Shown here: one piece after another, positions 10,805 through 21,760 of the stretch
Layout of the letters: each line of letters opens with the position of its first letter
How positions within the stretch are numbered: the stretch's first letter is position 1
Source of the DNA: Rugalucina vietnamica
Lineage: Eukaryota; Mollusca; Bivalvia; Lucinida; Lucinidae
Assembly: GCA_964017185.1 (NCBI GenBank)
Contig: OZ024869.1
Location: forward strand, 6,842,501 to 6,906,500
Direction of reading: 5' to 3'
DNA: 64,000 nucleotides
Notes under the pieces: model-generated
Databases searched by the model: none
What the model saw: the letters and a program-made list of their open reading frames with translations, nothing else
What the model was told of the DNA's origin: nothing
Made by a program: the position numbers and the translations under genes

Positions 10805-10925
10805 GAGTCAAATTCTGACCATTACCCTAGGAGATGTGAAAATGTGACTTGCTCAAGGCCACAACAAAATGTGCCCTGAATGAGGATCAAACCCTGGACC
10901 TCTCAGATGACAGTCCTCTACTCTT
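10805..10925 (-). mobile_element. SINE-like fragment
   Basis: On the minus strand, GAGGTCCAGGGTTTGATCC is a B-box-like motif. It is followed by TTGTGGCCTTGAGCAAGTCAC, a motif I associate with conserved SINE bodies of many invertebrates. No terminal duplications were found. Confidence 0.45.
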
Positions 10926-10989
10926 TCTTTCTTTGTTACTTTATATACTGCAACACCCCCTCATGAGGATAATAGGCAGGTGGACTGCA

Positions 10990-12160
10990 TCTTAAAGCCA
11001 TGGTACATAAAGTTTGCTTGCTTGTTTGGTTGTTTAATGACGCGTCAACCCTGATGAGTCATTATCGTCTAACGAGGTAAAATGTTAAAATATATTGAAA
11101 TCATAGTGTATGAAAAAAGAATAAAATCAGACTGCTCCATTCAATGAAAAAAAATGAACAGAAAATGGTTGAGCAGAGTTAACACAATCGCCAATATCCT
11201 GAATCTATCCCCCAGGGGAATCTAAAATAAAATGAAGATAAAAATGTTAATTTCTGCACTATATTTGGATGAACTGGTTCATCTAGATGCTTGATTATTT
11301 TCTTTCTTATGATTAACGAAGCAATCTGAATGTATTGTAACTTTAGGAGAGGCTATGAAGTTCAATTATAAAATGTGTATGGAATAAAATCAGGAATAAA
11401 CAACACATACAACTCTTTTACATATATGCATGTAATTTACAGAATAAGCTGCATAATAGAAATGCTGCTTATTCCGTGAATGTATTAATAGATTCAAAAT
11501 ATCACTGCTTATAGTTTTTGTCATGTAGATCTACAATGTACCATGTACGTTTAAATAAAAATATCTCATAAATTTAATTTTCATTCCATGTACAAATTTC
11601 CCACTATACATTCTTTCCCCTGTACATTTCATCCCCTATAAAATTTTGTCTATATCTTTTAATACCCCAAAAGAAAACCATGCCCCTTTTCTCTATGGCA
11701 AGGATCCCCAAAGAAGATCCTTTTAAGATACTCGGGGGATACCTTAGTTGTGAAACACATGCGTTTGTGAGATTATTTACCTTTCAGACGGTAAATTAAA
11801 AGCACATTTAACAAATTATATATACAGTTGAGTCTCATGGAGTTGCGCGGCACATGGACTTGCGCATCTCTTGGTTTCTTGTCTCAGGACTAACGCATGA
11901 TAGTTTACATTTGTTTGTTTGTAACATTTTGCCAGTAAACTTCGTTAAATGATCCAAAGATGAAAAATATCAAAGATGGGTCAGAAAAAATGGAGAAAAT
12001 TATGTAAAACGGACTTGCCAGTCATTTTGTTTACCTAGTTTATTGTATCGTCCAAATTAAATATGCATGGGGCTGCTTTAATCATTTTTTTCTGGCTTAT
12101 CAACTAGAAACATGACAAACTTCCCAAAACATTTGTTTAAATACCATATCTCTTGAGGAA
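10990..12160. other. Intergenic or 5' UTR intron, no gene seen
   Basis: AT-rich DNA with no supported coding frame. If DDX42 has an upstream 5' UTR exon, this would be intron. Confidence 0.5.
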
Positions 12161-12501
12161 AACCCCCTAATGGCGTCAAATATATCAAGTGCGCAACTTC
12201 ATGTGACCTTTGACGTCGGGGATAAACATGGGGGTATCTTTACTTATGCTGAAATTCTGAGAAAAGTTTTTGACATTTTCATAATTTCTGTCGGTAGTTG
12301 TATGCATTACATGTTCGTGCAAAAAGGGGATTATTTGTTTTATTCAGACATGGCTTCTATGATAATCTACAAGGTCAAAAAATGCTTAGGTGCGCAACTC
12401 CAGGGGACAGCATCGTACATGAATCTACTATTACACCCTGTAAATTGCATGAGCCTCAGTCCATCAGAAAGCATTTGCTTAACCTTTTTGTTGATGCGAG
12501 A

Positions 12502-12574
12502 TAAATCGTCAGACAGTCAGCATCAATGTCCCAATATATAAATCGTCAGACAGTCAGCATCAATGTCCCAATAT
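12502..12574 (+). repeat. 37-bp tandem duplication
   Basis: ATAAATCGTCAGACAGTCAG followed by CATCAATGTCCCAATAT occurs twice in a row with no visible change, suggesting a recent duplication. Confidence 0.85.
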
Positions 12575-12899
12575 CAACGTCGACTGCCACATGAATTATG
12601 TTATAGATCTAGTGCCTAAACCTGAAGTGGTGATCAGAAATTGATCTACTCAGTATCAGAATATAGATAAATGACCCAGGTAATGTATTCTTGCGCGTTT
12701 GTATATATATGTTTTTTAATGCTCTGAGAAATGATCCCCTAAATTGATTTTAGGGGATAGATTCAGAATATTGTCACACAATAACCGTCACCAGCCCGCC
12801 ATGAGGATTCACTCCTCTGCTTTTCGTTGTGGACCTTGGTGGTTCTATTTGATCAAAACAATTGTCATTGAATAAAACAGGATTACACATGGTTGACAC

Positions 12900-13045
12900 G
12901 TGGTGATTGCATCCGAACTCGACCTTGTTGATGTCATGGGAGTGCTTTGACGTCACGGCACGCGCTTTGTCACATGAGCATGGAGAGCTTCTTTCTGATT
13001 GGCTTAGCGTCGCGTAGAAAAGTGAGAGCAAATGAGCTAGCTGAA
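12900..13045. promoter_or_regulatory. Candidate promoter region with a CRE palindrome
   Basis: TGACGTCA at 12948-12955 is a perfect CREB/ATF site, in a local patch of higher CpG content (CACGGCACGCG, TAGCGTCGCG). It lies about 2.4 kb upstream of the DDX42 ATG and could hold its transcription start. This rests on motif and composition only. Confidence 0.3.
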
Positions 13046-13439
13046 TGTGTAAATCTCACAGAAATTATGGATTTTAAGCAGGAAATCAGAGACTTTTCTT
13101 GTGGAACATCACCTGGAGAGACAATTTAATATCTCTGTGAACAGTATGCGAAGTGGGGGTGAGCTGGATTTAGTTTTTCACAGTGAATTTCGGGTTTCAA
13201 AATTTGATGTGTAAAGTAAAACTTTTTTTGAACGGTTAGTACATGCTTGGCACTGAGGCTGTATGACACATTCGGAATGCTTTTGTGTAAACATGCATGG
13301 AGATTGTAAATAACAGCTGAAGGTCTGAGTCTAGCCATGAGGATAGCCTTAGTCAATTATTTTTTTTACATCAATACAAAGCTGCAAGAGGTGACTTTGT
13401 TAATAGAGCACCATTTTTCGTATATTATTAGGCTTCTTT

Positions 13440-13685
13440 CAGATACCTTCAGCTAGCAAAGAAGCGTACAAAAGTAGTTTCTTTCCACAGACTATCAGGG
13501 ACTGGAATGACCTCCCTGATTCACTTGTCTCCTCTGCTGAAATGTCTGATGACTGTGTGTCCAAGTTCGCTTCACTCGTGCGTTCAAGGGACTAATTTCC
13601 CCCCCCCCCCCCCCCCCCCCATCCGAACCCCCTGGTGAAATAATGTCATTTGGCGTGTCACCAGTAAACTATTCAGATTCAGATT
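13440..13685 (+). mobile_element. LINE 3' end fragment with C-run
   Basis: An open frame ends TIRDWNDLPDSLVSSAEMSD and closes at the TAA of GGGACTAA, a non-LTR polyprotein C-terminus. A run of about 22 C (13599-13620) and a 3' tail ending in AGATTCAGATTC repeats follow. The same end, without the long C-run, occurs at 40192-40370. Confidence 0.75.
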
Positions 13686-13894
13686 CTGTGAAAAAAGCAA
13701 GTTTAGACAGGTTCCTTATTCATGCCATAGGGAAGTCTGAATCTTTAACCAACCTTTCTGTTTGGTAAAGAATTGGTATTTTCTGTCAAAATTATGGGGG
13801 TTTTGTTGATAATTTTATGGCATACTTGTATGAATAAAATTTTGACACGTCGTTTCAAAGAAAGCTTGAGCATTTGGTTTCGGGTCATCTCAAT

Positions 13895-14657
13895 ACCTGG
13901 ACATCGCAGATTTTCCTCTAGACAGGATATTCCCATCGACAGCCAGTCAACAGTGGGAATACTCACCTTGAATTGGAAGGACACCAGCTATAGAGAGGTC
14001 ACAAAGGATATCCGAAAGTTCATGAGTCATCTACAACAAAGAAATATAGCCGTAGAGATTGATTGGACACCCGCACATAGCTCTATAGCTGGAAATGAGA
14101 TGGCTGACAAGCTGGCTAAAGAGGCTGCGATGGAGGCAAGCAAGTTTCCAGAGGAGAAAACAATCACGTCCCACCATGAGATCAAGCTAGCATGTGCCAA
14201 ATACATCACAACTCAGTGGCAAAGAAGATGGGAACAATCTGACACAGGAAGAGACTACTACAACTATTTCCCAACAGTGGAATTCAAAAGACTCTTCGAC
14301 CATCCTAATAAAGAAGCATTCAGCTGGTTACTACAACTACAGTCAGGCTATTCTCGGCTGAACAGCTACAGACACAAGATGAGTCAAGTACCATCCGACA
14401 AATGTGGGTGCGGACAGACAGAGACAGTGGAACATTTCCTTCTGCAGTGTCCCCTACATGAGTCAGCTCGTAACAACTTGGAGTTGAACCTTAGCCGGAG
14501 TATTGGTCTATACCACCTGGATCTACACACTCTACTTGGCAATGAAGAGGACGACAATATCCCCAACTACAGAGAGACCATTATGAAGGAGCTGACAGAG
14601 TTCTTCAGGGCCACAGGAAGATTCCAACCGAGTCCTAGTGCGCCTCAGAATCCGTGA
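13895..14657 (+). pseudogene. LINE RNase H domain and C-terminal zinc region (fragment)
   Basis: The open frame carries an RNase H domain of the Jockey/R1-like LINE type: IDSQSTVGIL with the second-strand Asp, then DWTPAHSSIAGNEMADKLAK with the His and the last acidic pair. After it come CGCGQTETVEHFLLQCPLH, a Cys-His motif usual at the end of these polyproteins, and a stop at 14657. No endonuclease or reverse transcriptase precedes it, and the sequence before about 13895 is unrelated. It is a 5'-truncated, non-autonomous copy. Confidence 0.85.
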
Positions 14658-15105
14658 TCCGCTATTCTATCATTCTGTCCAAGTACACTAGAGATCAGTT
14701 ACAAATGAGAAGATCAAGTACAGAAGAGTGATGCAGACATGAGAGAACACAGTGCCAACTAGGTCATGAATAGCGGATAGAGGATCGGTGTTTCGTTATA
14801 CTACACAAAAACAACACGTGAAGCTTGAGATATATTCCTACGCCAACCACTTGGCCTGGGAAAGAAGTTCCTCTGTTCGGGGCTCATTTTCTCCAAGATC
14901 ACCGACACGTCCACACGCCGTTGATAACAGGAGCCCGAGCATACACCTGCTACAGACTGTCATTGGTAAGTTATCATAGCAAGTATCTGTATAACAAATT
15001 GGCACAAGCGAGAATACGGAGCGGGATACATATCTCATTGGTAAGTTTTGTCTACTTTCATTGACTAGTTAGAGATTCACCACGAGGACCGAATAACTAA
15101 CTAAA
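14658..15105. other. No gene seen
   Basis: The first about 120 bases are probably the 3' end of the LINE fragment. The rest shows no supported frame or repeat. Confidence 0.45.
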
Positions 15106-15109
15106 TGTT

Positions 15110-15472
15110 ATGAACCACTGCAGAAGCTGAGGGTGAGGTTATGGCCATGTAAAACCGGTTTAAGCCCGCCAGTAACTTTGTGTTACTGATCGTTCCAAGT
15201 CGATACTTCTGTGGTGGTTCTTTTTGTTTTATGTCTTGGTGTTTAAAAATTTTTTTGTGCTGTTGGCGCCTTATGTATGTTTTCATATTTTTAGTTAAGT
15301 TAAGGTAACTGAGTGGCCACCTATTGGGAAAATAGCTGCCCATTCGGCTTACGATTGTTTCATGGTATAAGTACCTGATTGTTAGTTTGGTTTTTTCCCA
15401 CCTCGGTTTTTGGAGTGGGAATCTTTTTCTGATTGCGCCTTTTCCTGATCTTTGCCTACTTGTACCTTTTCA
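15110..15472 (-). repeat. LINE 3' UTR, inverted copy
   Basis: Nearly the full reverse complement of 16192-16556, with a few mismatches. The pair forms inverted arms of about 360 bp separated by about 720 bp. Confidence 0.85.
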
Positions 15473-15929
15473 CTTTCGTTTTCTTTCATTTTTCTAAAGT
15501 TCTTTCTTCATACCTGTAAAACATATTCGCTCGCATTTTGAGGTCTCAAATTTCTACTTTGCATTTTTCTTTCATTCTTTACTTTATCAGCATTGTAACA
15601 GCAAACTATTGTTCACAAAATTTAATTTTCAAGTAGTAGCTTTTGGAAAATATATCATATCATACCAGTATGACTGCTGTTTCATGGTGGAGTGAAACAT
15701 GTTCTCATACCTATCATTCCGATCCATGGTGGGGACAAACTTGTTCTCGTGACGAATCTCCTAATCCATGGTGAGGTGAACATGCATGCAGTGAGTCGAG
15801 TGAGTCGGAAGTAAATCATGACAAGACAAAACCTATTTCAGCCACACCAAAGTCTGATCTCAAAACATAATGTTCAGTTCGTAACACCTAACGCATTGTC
15901 CAAGACACGGGGTCACCCAAAAAACAGTT

Positions 15930-16170
15930 TAAAGAAAGATCAAGGTTAAATGTTAGGGCAAACAGCTTCATCAACCGCGTTGTAAACATCTGGAATCAGC
16001 TCCCCAAGAGCGTTGTCATGGCACCCTCTCTGAACACTTTCAAGAGTCGATTGAACAAATATTGGAGCAGACATCCTTATAAATTCACTGCTCCGTGCTA
16101 TGAGCCTGGCCAAACTATCGGACTTACATGGAACACACACCAAAATGCGCCTGAAGAAGTCAGATGACTT
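15930..16170 (+). pseudogene. LINE polyprotein C-terminal fragment
   Basis: The open frame reads RLNVRANSFINRVVNIWNQL and then a SLNTFKSRLNKYW motif, a CR1-like C-terminus. It runs into the 16192-16556 tail, which is therefore its 3' UTR. Confidence 0.75.
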
Positions 16171-16191
16171 ACATTGGTGTCTACGTCGGTA

Positions 16192-16556
16192 AGAAGGTAC
16201 AAGTAGGCAAAGATCAGGAAAAGGCGCAATCAGAAAAAGATTCCCACTCCAAAAACCGAGGTGGGAAAAAACCAAACTAACAATCAGGTACTTATACCAT
16301 GAAACATATCGTAAGCCGAATGAGCAGCTATTTTCCCAATAGGTGGCCACTCAGTTACCTTAACTTAACTAAAAATATGAAAACATACATAAGGCGCCAA
16401 CAGCACAAAAAAAAATTTAAACACCAAGACATAAAACAAAAAGAACCACCACAGAAGTATCGACTTGGAACGATCAGTAACACAAAGTTACTGGCGGGCT
16501 TAAACCGATTTTACATGGCCATAACCTCACCCTCAGCTTCCGCAGTGGTTCAGTGA
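16192..16556 (+). repeat. LINE 3' UTR, forward copy
   Basis: Pairs with the inverted copy at 15110-15472. The frame translated here (85 codons) appears as a second 'ORF' at the other arm, but this reflects the repeat and not a gene. Confidence 0.8.
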
Positions 16557-17020
16557 TATACAAGAAATAAGAAAAATCATATAAAGAAACTACTAAAACA
16601 TAGATACCAACGTTTAACATGAATAACGGAAAGCAGAGTGAGCAGCTATTGAAGGTATTAGGTGGTCACAGTGCTAGCTGTAAGAACGGTAATCGGTAAG
16701 AACGAAGACGCCACAGTCTGATCTCAAACCGACTGTTCAGCTCGTTACAACTGATGCATTTTCCAAGACGCTACGATCTGATCTCAAACCGACTTTCCAT
16801 GATACATTTTCCAAGGCTCCGGAAACACGATTGTCTCCAAATGGGAGAGTATTATGAAATAAAAATAATTGTTAGATCGTTTGGAAGCAGTAAAACATTT
16901 AAAGCGAGAAGATGGGCCATATTGTACAGTTTCGGGTAATGAATCTTCATCAGTGACCCTTTACAAAACCGGCAGCGAAAGCCAGACATTTTTGCTGCAA
17001 TTTCAAGAATTTCCATCTGA

Positions 17021-17332
17021 GTAGTCTAAACAATGGTCTGATATCAAATCATCATTTCAAGAATATCAAGAAGCTCAGCCATATGCTAAAAGTCATGCAC
17101 CTTCTGATGTCACAGAAGGTCAGTTAAACCAGGATCACAAATATTCTGTTGATCATGATCAAAATTGCGTCGACAATGATGTGCAGGTTGGTAAAATCAA
17201 CCAGTCCTTGGATCCCATCTACGATGTGACCGACTCGTTTGTCACGATGGAAACTTGCCGCGCGACCGCTGAGGATAAAAAGTTGGGCAAAAATCTTAGG
17301 CCTCGGGTCGCTGACAATATTGCAGTTCGTTA
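17021..17332 (+). pseudogene. Gag-like open fragment without start codon
   Basis: A frame of about 104 codons is open from a TAG near 17020 to the TAG at 17332. It is hydrophilic and ends KLGKNLRPRVADNIAVR, loosely like the conserved region of DIRS-type gag proteins. That match is weak and from memory. There is no plausible ATG near its start. Confidence 0.35.
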
Positions 17333-17520
17333 GCTATGAAAACGGGTGGGGTTGCTTTATCTCCGGGGACGAACATGCCGTGCATGTAGACGAGCCGTTC
17401 GTCTGTGAATACGATTCCAAAGCATTGGGTGAATTGTATGAACATTCCGAGGATAAACGTTAAATTCAGCATTTGCTCAAAGCGACACTACCCATGGCGA
17501 TTTTGCCGATACAACTGAAC

Positions 17521-17740
17521 ATGTGCATCTTTCTCTTTCTGACATCGGTTTAGAACCAATTTTGCAGCCTGACAAATATGCATCTGAAACCACCGAACGT
17601 GCACATCTTTCTCTTTCTGACATCGGTTTAGAGCCAATTTTGCAGCCTGACAAACATGCATCCGAAACCACCGAACGTGCACATCTTTCTCATTCTGACA
17701 TCGGTTTAGAGCCAATTTTGCAGCATGACAATGCATGCAT
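17521..17740 (+). repeat. 78-bp coding-like tandem repeat, about 2.7 units
   Basis: A 26-codon unit containing HLSLSDIGLEPILQPDK and SETTERA repeats in frame. The last unit is diverged. The frame continues to 17903 without a recognisable domain. Confidence 0.8.
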
Positions 17741-18276
17741 GACACTTGGTAATTACAACCGGCATGGCTTTCGGACATTTGATCAGTTTGAGCACAATTT
17801 TCTTGACCCAGGTTCGTCTGGTCATACAAGGCTTTTCTCAATAATGGATACAGTTTCTAACTCTGATGACGAATATACCTGCATGACGATGTCTCGACGA
17901 TGAATATGGGCCATAGTTTTCTGTCAGTCGGTCAATCTGGTCATAGTTGCTTACCTGCTGGTCAAATGGACCATGGTTTTCCATCGTTGAACAACTCGGA
18001 CAATGTGGATCTGGCGGTTCGTCTGCATGACCGTAGTTATATACCGTTTGTTAAATTTAGACCTGGTTTCCTGACGGTTAGCACTGATCTTAGAACTAAT
18101 GCTTTTATTTTTGACATGAGAGAACATTGTTCTCAGCCCATACGTACGACTAATCTAGATCCCGGTTTTACGACTTTCGGCTACTCTGAAAATGCAAACC
18201 TATTCCCCAATCCCTGTAAATCGGTTGAGTCATTTTTCTATCATTGCTAGAAACTCTGATGTGACTCAAATAGAAA

Positions 18277-18544
18277 TACCACTACTGATTTACTCACACA
18301 GCAGTCATCTTGCTAGCTTGGGACTAGCTTCGCCTCTCGACTGTAGCGACTACATGTATGCTGATGGAACAATCGGTAACATGAAATTCGATCGCTTTCC
18401 AGGCGAGAAATACCACTACTGATTTACTCACACAGCAGTCATCTTGCTAGCTTGGGACTAGCTTCGCCTCTCGACTGTAGCGACTACATGTATGCTGATG
18501 GAACGATCGGTAACATGAAATTCGATTACTTTCCAGGCGAGCGA
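18277..18544 (+). repeat. 134-bp tandem duplication, two units
   Basis: Units at 18277-18410 and 18411-18544 differ at only a few bases (AACAATCGG/AACGATCGG, GATCGC/GATTAC). The first is open in frame with the coding-like stretch before it. Confidence 0.85.
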
Positions 18545-18629
18545 TGACGTCCAGCAGAACTCTCGGAATCACATTTGACACAGGAATGTCCTGTTTATCC
18601 ATGAAAGTGAATATCCTTAGTGACAGCGA

Positions 18630-18815
18630 TTCCCATCCCCCCTGGTGTGGTATTCTCAGTTTGACGTTTCACCAGTAAACTATTCTGATTCTGATTCGAA
18701 AACACGTCCGCCATTCAAGAGTTCCCACAATTCTCAAACCTCATTCCGATAAAGGAAGCAGAATCAGAATAGTTTACTGGTGAAACGTCAAACTGACAAT
18801 ACCACACCAGCATAC
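18630..18815. repeat. Inverted pair of LINE 3' tails
   Basis: A tail ending GTTTCACCAGTAAACTATTCTGATTC (18655-18697) faces an inverted copy at 18766-18815. It is related to the tails at 13640-13685 and 40345-40370. Confidence 0.7.
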
Positions 18816-18895
18816 GAGGAGTTCCGAAGGTGGTGCCAAATTGGGTCAAAATGACCCAGATCCCTTCCTAACATTTGCCAAACAAGTGCAACGTC

Positions 18896-19012
18896 ATGTC
18901 AACTCCTGCGAAACAACGAAAAGGAAACAGAAATAAAAGTGCTAGTCCTGTTGTCAGTGCTAAGAAGAACAGACCGTCAACGGTACAAATAATCATCCCT
19001 GATTGCCTATAG
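18896..19012 (+). CDS. Short basic open frame (38 codons), unidentified
   Basis: ATG at 18896 opens MSTPAKQRKGNRNKSASPVV and the frame ends at TAG 19010-19012 after IIIPDCL. It is rich in Lys/Arg. Its last 11 codons lie in the 87-bp segment repeated at 27362. It is probably retroelement debris rather than a gene. Confidence 0.25.
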   Translation: MSTPAKQRKGNRNKSASPVVSAKKNRPSTVQIIIPDCL

Positions 19013-19064
19013 ATAAATTTGGGAAATCGTTCTTTTAAAAATTAAAGTGATTAAATTGTAAATT
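18978..19064 (+). repeat. Left flank of the Ngaro-like insertion (segment b)
   Basis: Identical to 27362-27448 as far as I can read. It ends at the AATT core (19061-19064) where the retrotransposon begins. Confidence 0.9.
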
Positions 19065-19229
19065 ATTCCCCCTGATCTTAAACAAGGTATAAAATTAAGA
19101 GGAAGACTAGAATTTAGAATATGAATGTAATCGGTTTGTCATATAAACGTAGAAGTCAATCTTTAACTACTGTTCAACCTTAAATTTGCCGTAATCATTA
19201 ATGAAATTAATATTCATCAACAAGCACCA
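19061..19229 (-). repeat. Ngaro-like split repeat B2
   Basis: 169 bp, matching B1 at 20147-20315 with an offset of 1,086. It forms the 3' terminus of the element next to segment b. Confidence 0.92.
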
Positions 19230-19244
19230 CTGGACAAAATATTA

Positions 19245-19332
19245 AAAAGCAATAAACCATTTCATACTTGACAAATGATTAAGATACAAAAAGCAATAAA
19301 CCATTTCATACTTGACAAATGATTAAGATGCA
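19245..19332 (+). repeat. About 43-bp tandem duplication between A2 and B2
   Basis: AAAAGCAATAAACCATTTCA and the following bases through GATTAAGAT occur twice in succession. Confidence 0.8.
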
Positions 19333-19892
19333 ATATCAAATATAATGTCCATACCTGAGATTGACAAATTTAAGCAATATTTAACCAATATCTTCATGAT
19401 CTATCTAGTTTCTATGAAACTCAATATATTTATCATGAAAACAACTTATTCATATACTTTTATCTCTTCACAACTGAACTAACCATCAAATGTCTAATAA
19501 GACAAATTATGAAAGTTGTGTACGTTCAATCAAAATGCAAAAAAACATTCTATACAAATTATGAAACCAACAATTATTATGAGCTGACCTCAAATATTTA
19601 ATCTGCAAATGATCTAAACTAGAAATTCTCAAACTTCAACATGCAATTACATGCCAAATATTATTTAATAAATTTAGTCAAATGAATCAAATTCTAGAAA
19701 ATTAATTATATAAATAACTTTATACTACCAAATATTCCAAATATGCACAAAATTGTATATATTTGAAATAATACACATCTAACTGAACTAGAATGAAATC
19801 AGCTCATATTAAATGAAAGAAACAAAAACAACAAATACATCTATAGATGAACAAAACAGAAATATAAGGGCATGGGTGGGTGGGTGCTTTTT

Positions 19893-20150
19893 AAAAATCT
19901 TGACTTCCACTCTTGAGTAAAACGAAAAACTGTGAAGAAAAGGCGCGAAGGATTCCGAATATGCTCAACTTTAACCAATGAAAACTCTTGTAAATAAATC
20001 AACCAATCGCAAAGTTTGTTAGAAAACTTGCGACAAATTTGTGTGCCAAGAAACCGAAGCCGAATCCTTTAGCGTAAAACTGTGTACTTTAAAAACGAAA
20101 CCGAGTTCAGTCCCATAATTAAATATTTTTAGAATAAAAATAATCCAATT
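19893..20150 (-). repeat. Ngaro-like split repeat A2
   Basis: About 258 bp, matching A1 at 26347-26604 with an offset of 6,454. It meets B1 at the AATT core, 20147-20150. Confidence 0.92.
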
Positions 20151-20315
20151 ATTCCCCCTGATCTTAAACAAGGTATAAAATTAAGAGGAAGACTAGAATT
20201 TAGAATATGAATGTAATCGGTTTGTCATATAAACGTAGAAGTCAATCTTTAACTACTGTTCAACCTTAAATTTGCCGTAATCATTAATGAAATTAATATT
20301 CATCAACAAGCACCA
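20147..20315 (-). repeat. Ngaro-like split repeat B1
   Basis: Matches B2. It diverges from B2 immediately after CAAGCACCA at 20315/19229. Confidence 0.92.
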
Positions 20316-20749
20316 ACCCAACGGCCATACAAAGGAAATGCAAAGCAAACACAAATATAATGTAAGGGCTATACAAGGGAAATAAACCTTAATAAATCAA
20401 TTACAAAAATTTCCGCTATGAGAACAGAATCGAACTTCATACACCAGAGACATAATTCAACCAATCTGAATATTTTGCTGCAAATTAAAACTTCTGGAAA
20501 AACCAGAAGCCCACCGATGTATGAAAGAACTATTCCACTTACTTAAGACGTTTCATAACAGAAAACGTGTATTTCCCTTGTAAAAGACAAACAATCTTAC
20601 CGTAAAATCTGTACATAAACTATCAAGAATACTTTTCATTCAATTGAAAATTAAAGTATTCTATCTTCAAATTCCCATATACATTTTTGTAATCTGTAAC
20701 AAAATATAAATCAAATTGAAACAGACATGTATGAATAACATGAGCTTAA

Positions 20750-20975
20750 TCAACAGATTTATTCATCCCAAGGACAAAACAATTCCATAGAGTTCGTACC
20801 TAAAGCTATAGGTTCAATAGATATTGTTTCTAACACAAGGACACCGTACTTCTGCCTACATGACATGAACTTAATTAGCAAATATGTCCAGCTCAAGGAC
20901 AAAACAATCTCATAAAGTTCAAACACAAAGCCATGGGCTTATGAATAGCGTTTCTAACACCAGGACAACATACTT
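20750..20975 (-). repeat. Degenerate ~120-bp tandem repeat downstream of the hydrolase
   Basis: Two units share ACATGA(G/A)CTTAAT, CAAGGACAAAACAAT and GTTTCTAACAC motifs in the same order. They lie between the hydrolase stop and B1. Confidence 0.6.
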
Positions 20976-20980
20976 CTATC

Positions 20981-21504
20981 TTACATAGTCGAAATTACTC
21001 TTAAAAAGAAGTAACTCAGCCTGCTAGATCCCAACGTATTTAAATGTAGACCTTTATCTCGTTTAGCAAACATTTCCAGCTTTATCTTACCAGCGAACAT
21101 GAAAAGCTTGTAAGTACAAATAAACTTAAAATTCAAATCCTTGCTCATAACTTTCTGCAAATGCGCGTTCACTCGTCTTATCATGGGATCTGTATCAAAA
21201 TGATCCTTGGGCCTCGGAATAATTGCTGATATGATAATGCTTATATGTCGCTTCTTCTTTCTTAATATCCCTATGAGATTGCCATAATCAGAAAGTATAC
21301 TTTGGTAAGAAGCCCTACTGCCTATGTCATTAGTACCTACATGTATTAACACATAATCGTATGGAGCAATATTGGCTTCACCACAGTCTATTTTATTCGC
21401 AATTTGGGCAATTCGATCACCAGGGAAACACTGTAAGACCACGCCTTCAATTCCTGATACATGTTTAGCAATGGAATCGCTTATGATAGTGACCTTTTTC
21501 CTCT
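20981..21504 (-). CDS. SGNH hydrolase domain of the Ngaro-like element
   Basis: The frame is open from an acceptor-like ATTTCCAG at 21511-21505 to the stop at 20981. SGNH blocks are in order: IISDSI (nucleophile Ser), CFPGDRI (block II Gly region), HVGTND (block III Asn) and DKGLHLN (the Asp-x-x-His pair). The family contains esterases and lipases. In Ngaro-like retroelements the role is unknown. There is no good ATG upstream of block I in this frame, so the protein probably starts in an upstream exon or is a domain of a larger product. It looks intact. Confidence 0.8.
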
Positions 21505-21760
21505 CTGGAAATAGAGAGAAATTATTATAACTAAAAAATCATTAAAAGTTTACATACCTGCATCAATATAAATATTTGTAGACACAATAGATCTGGATAT
21601 TCCATTGCTGTCTACCCGTCAAAAATCTGAAATTAGAAAAAACATATCAATATGCAAAAAGAGAAGTTTATATACAATAAAACCTATATTTACAATTAAA
21701 ATCGGCCTCGGTATTCCTGAGTACCTTACTTCAACCATCTGCTTATAACAATTCTTAAGC

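Noticed and set aside
12170-12541. A 123-codon frame
   Set aside because: Runs into a 37-bp tandem duplication and has no similarity I can recognise.
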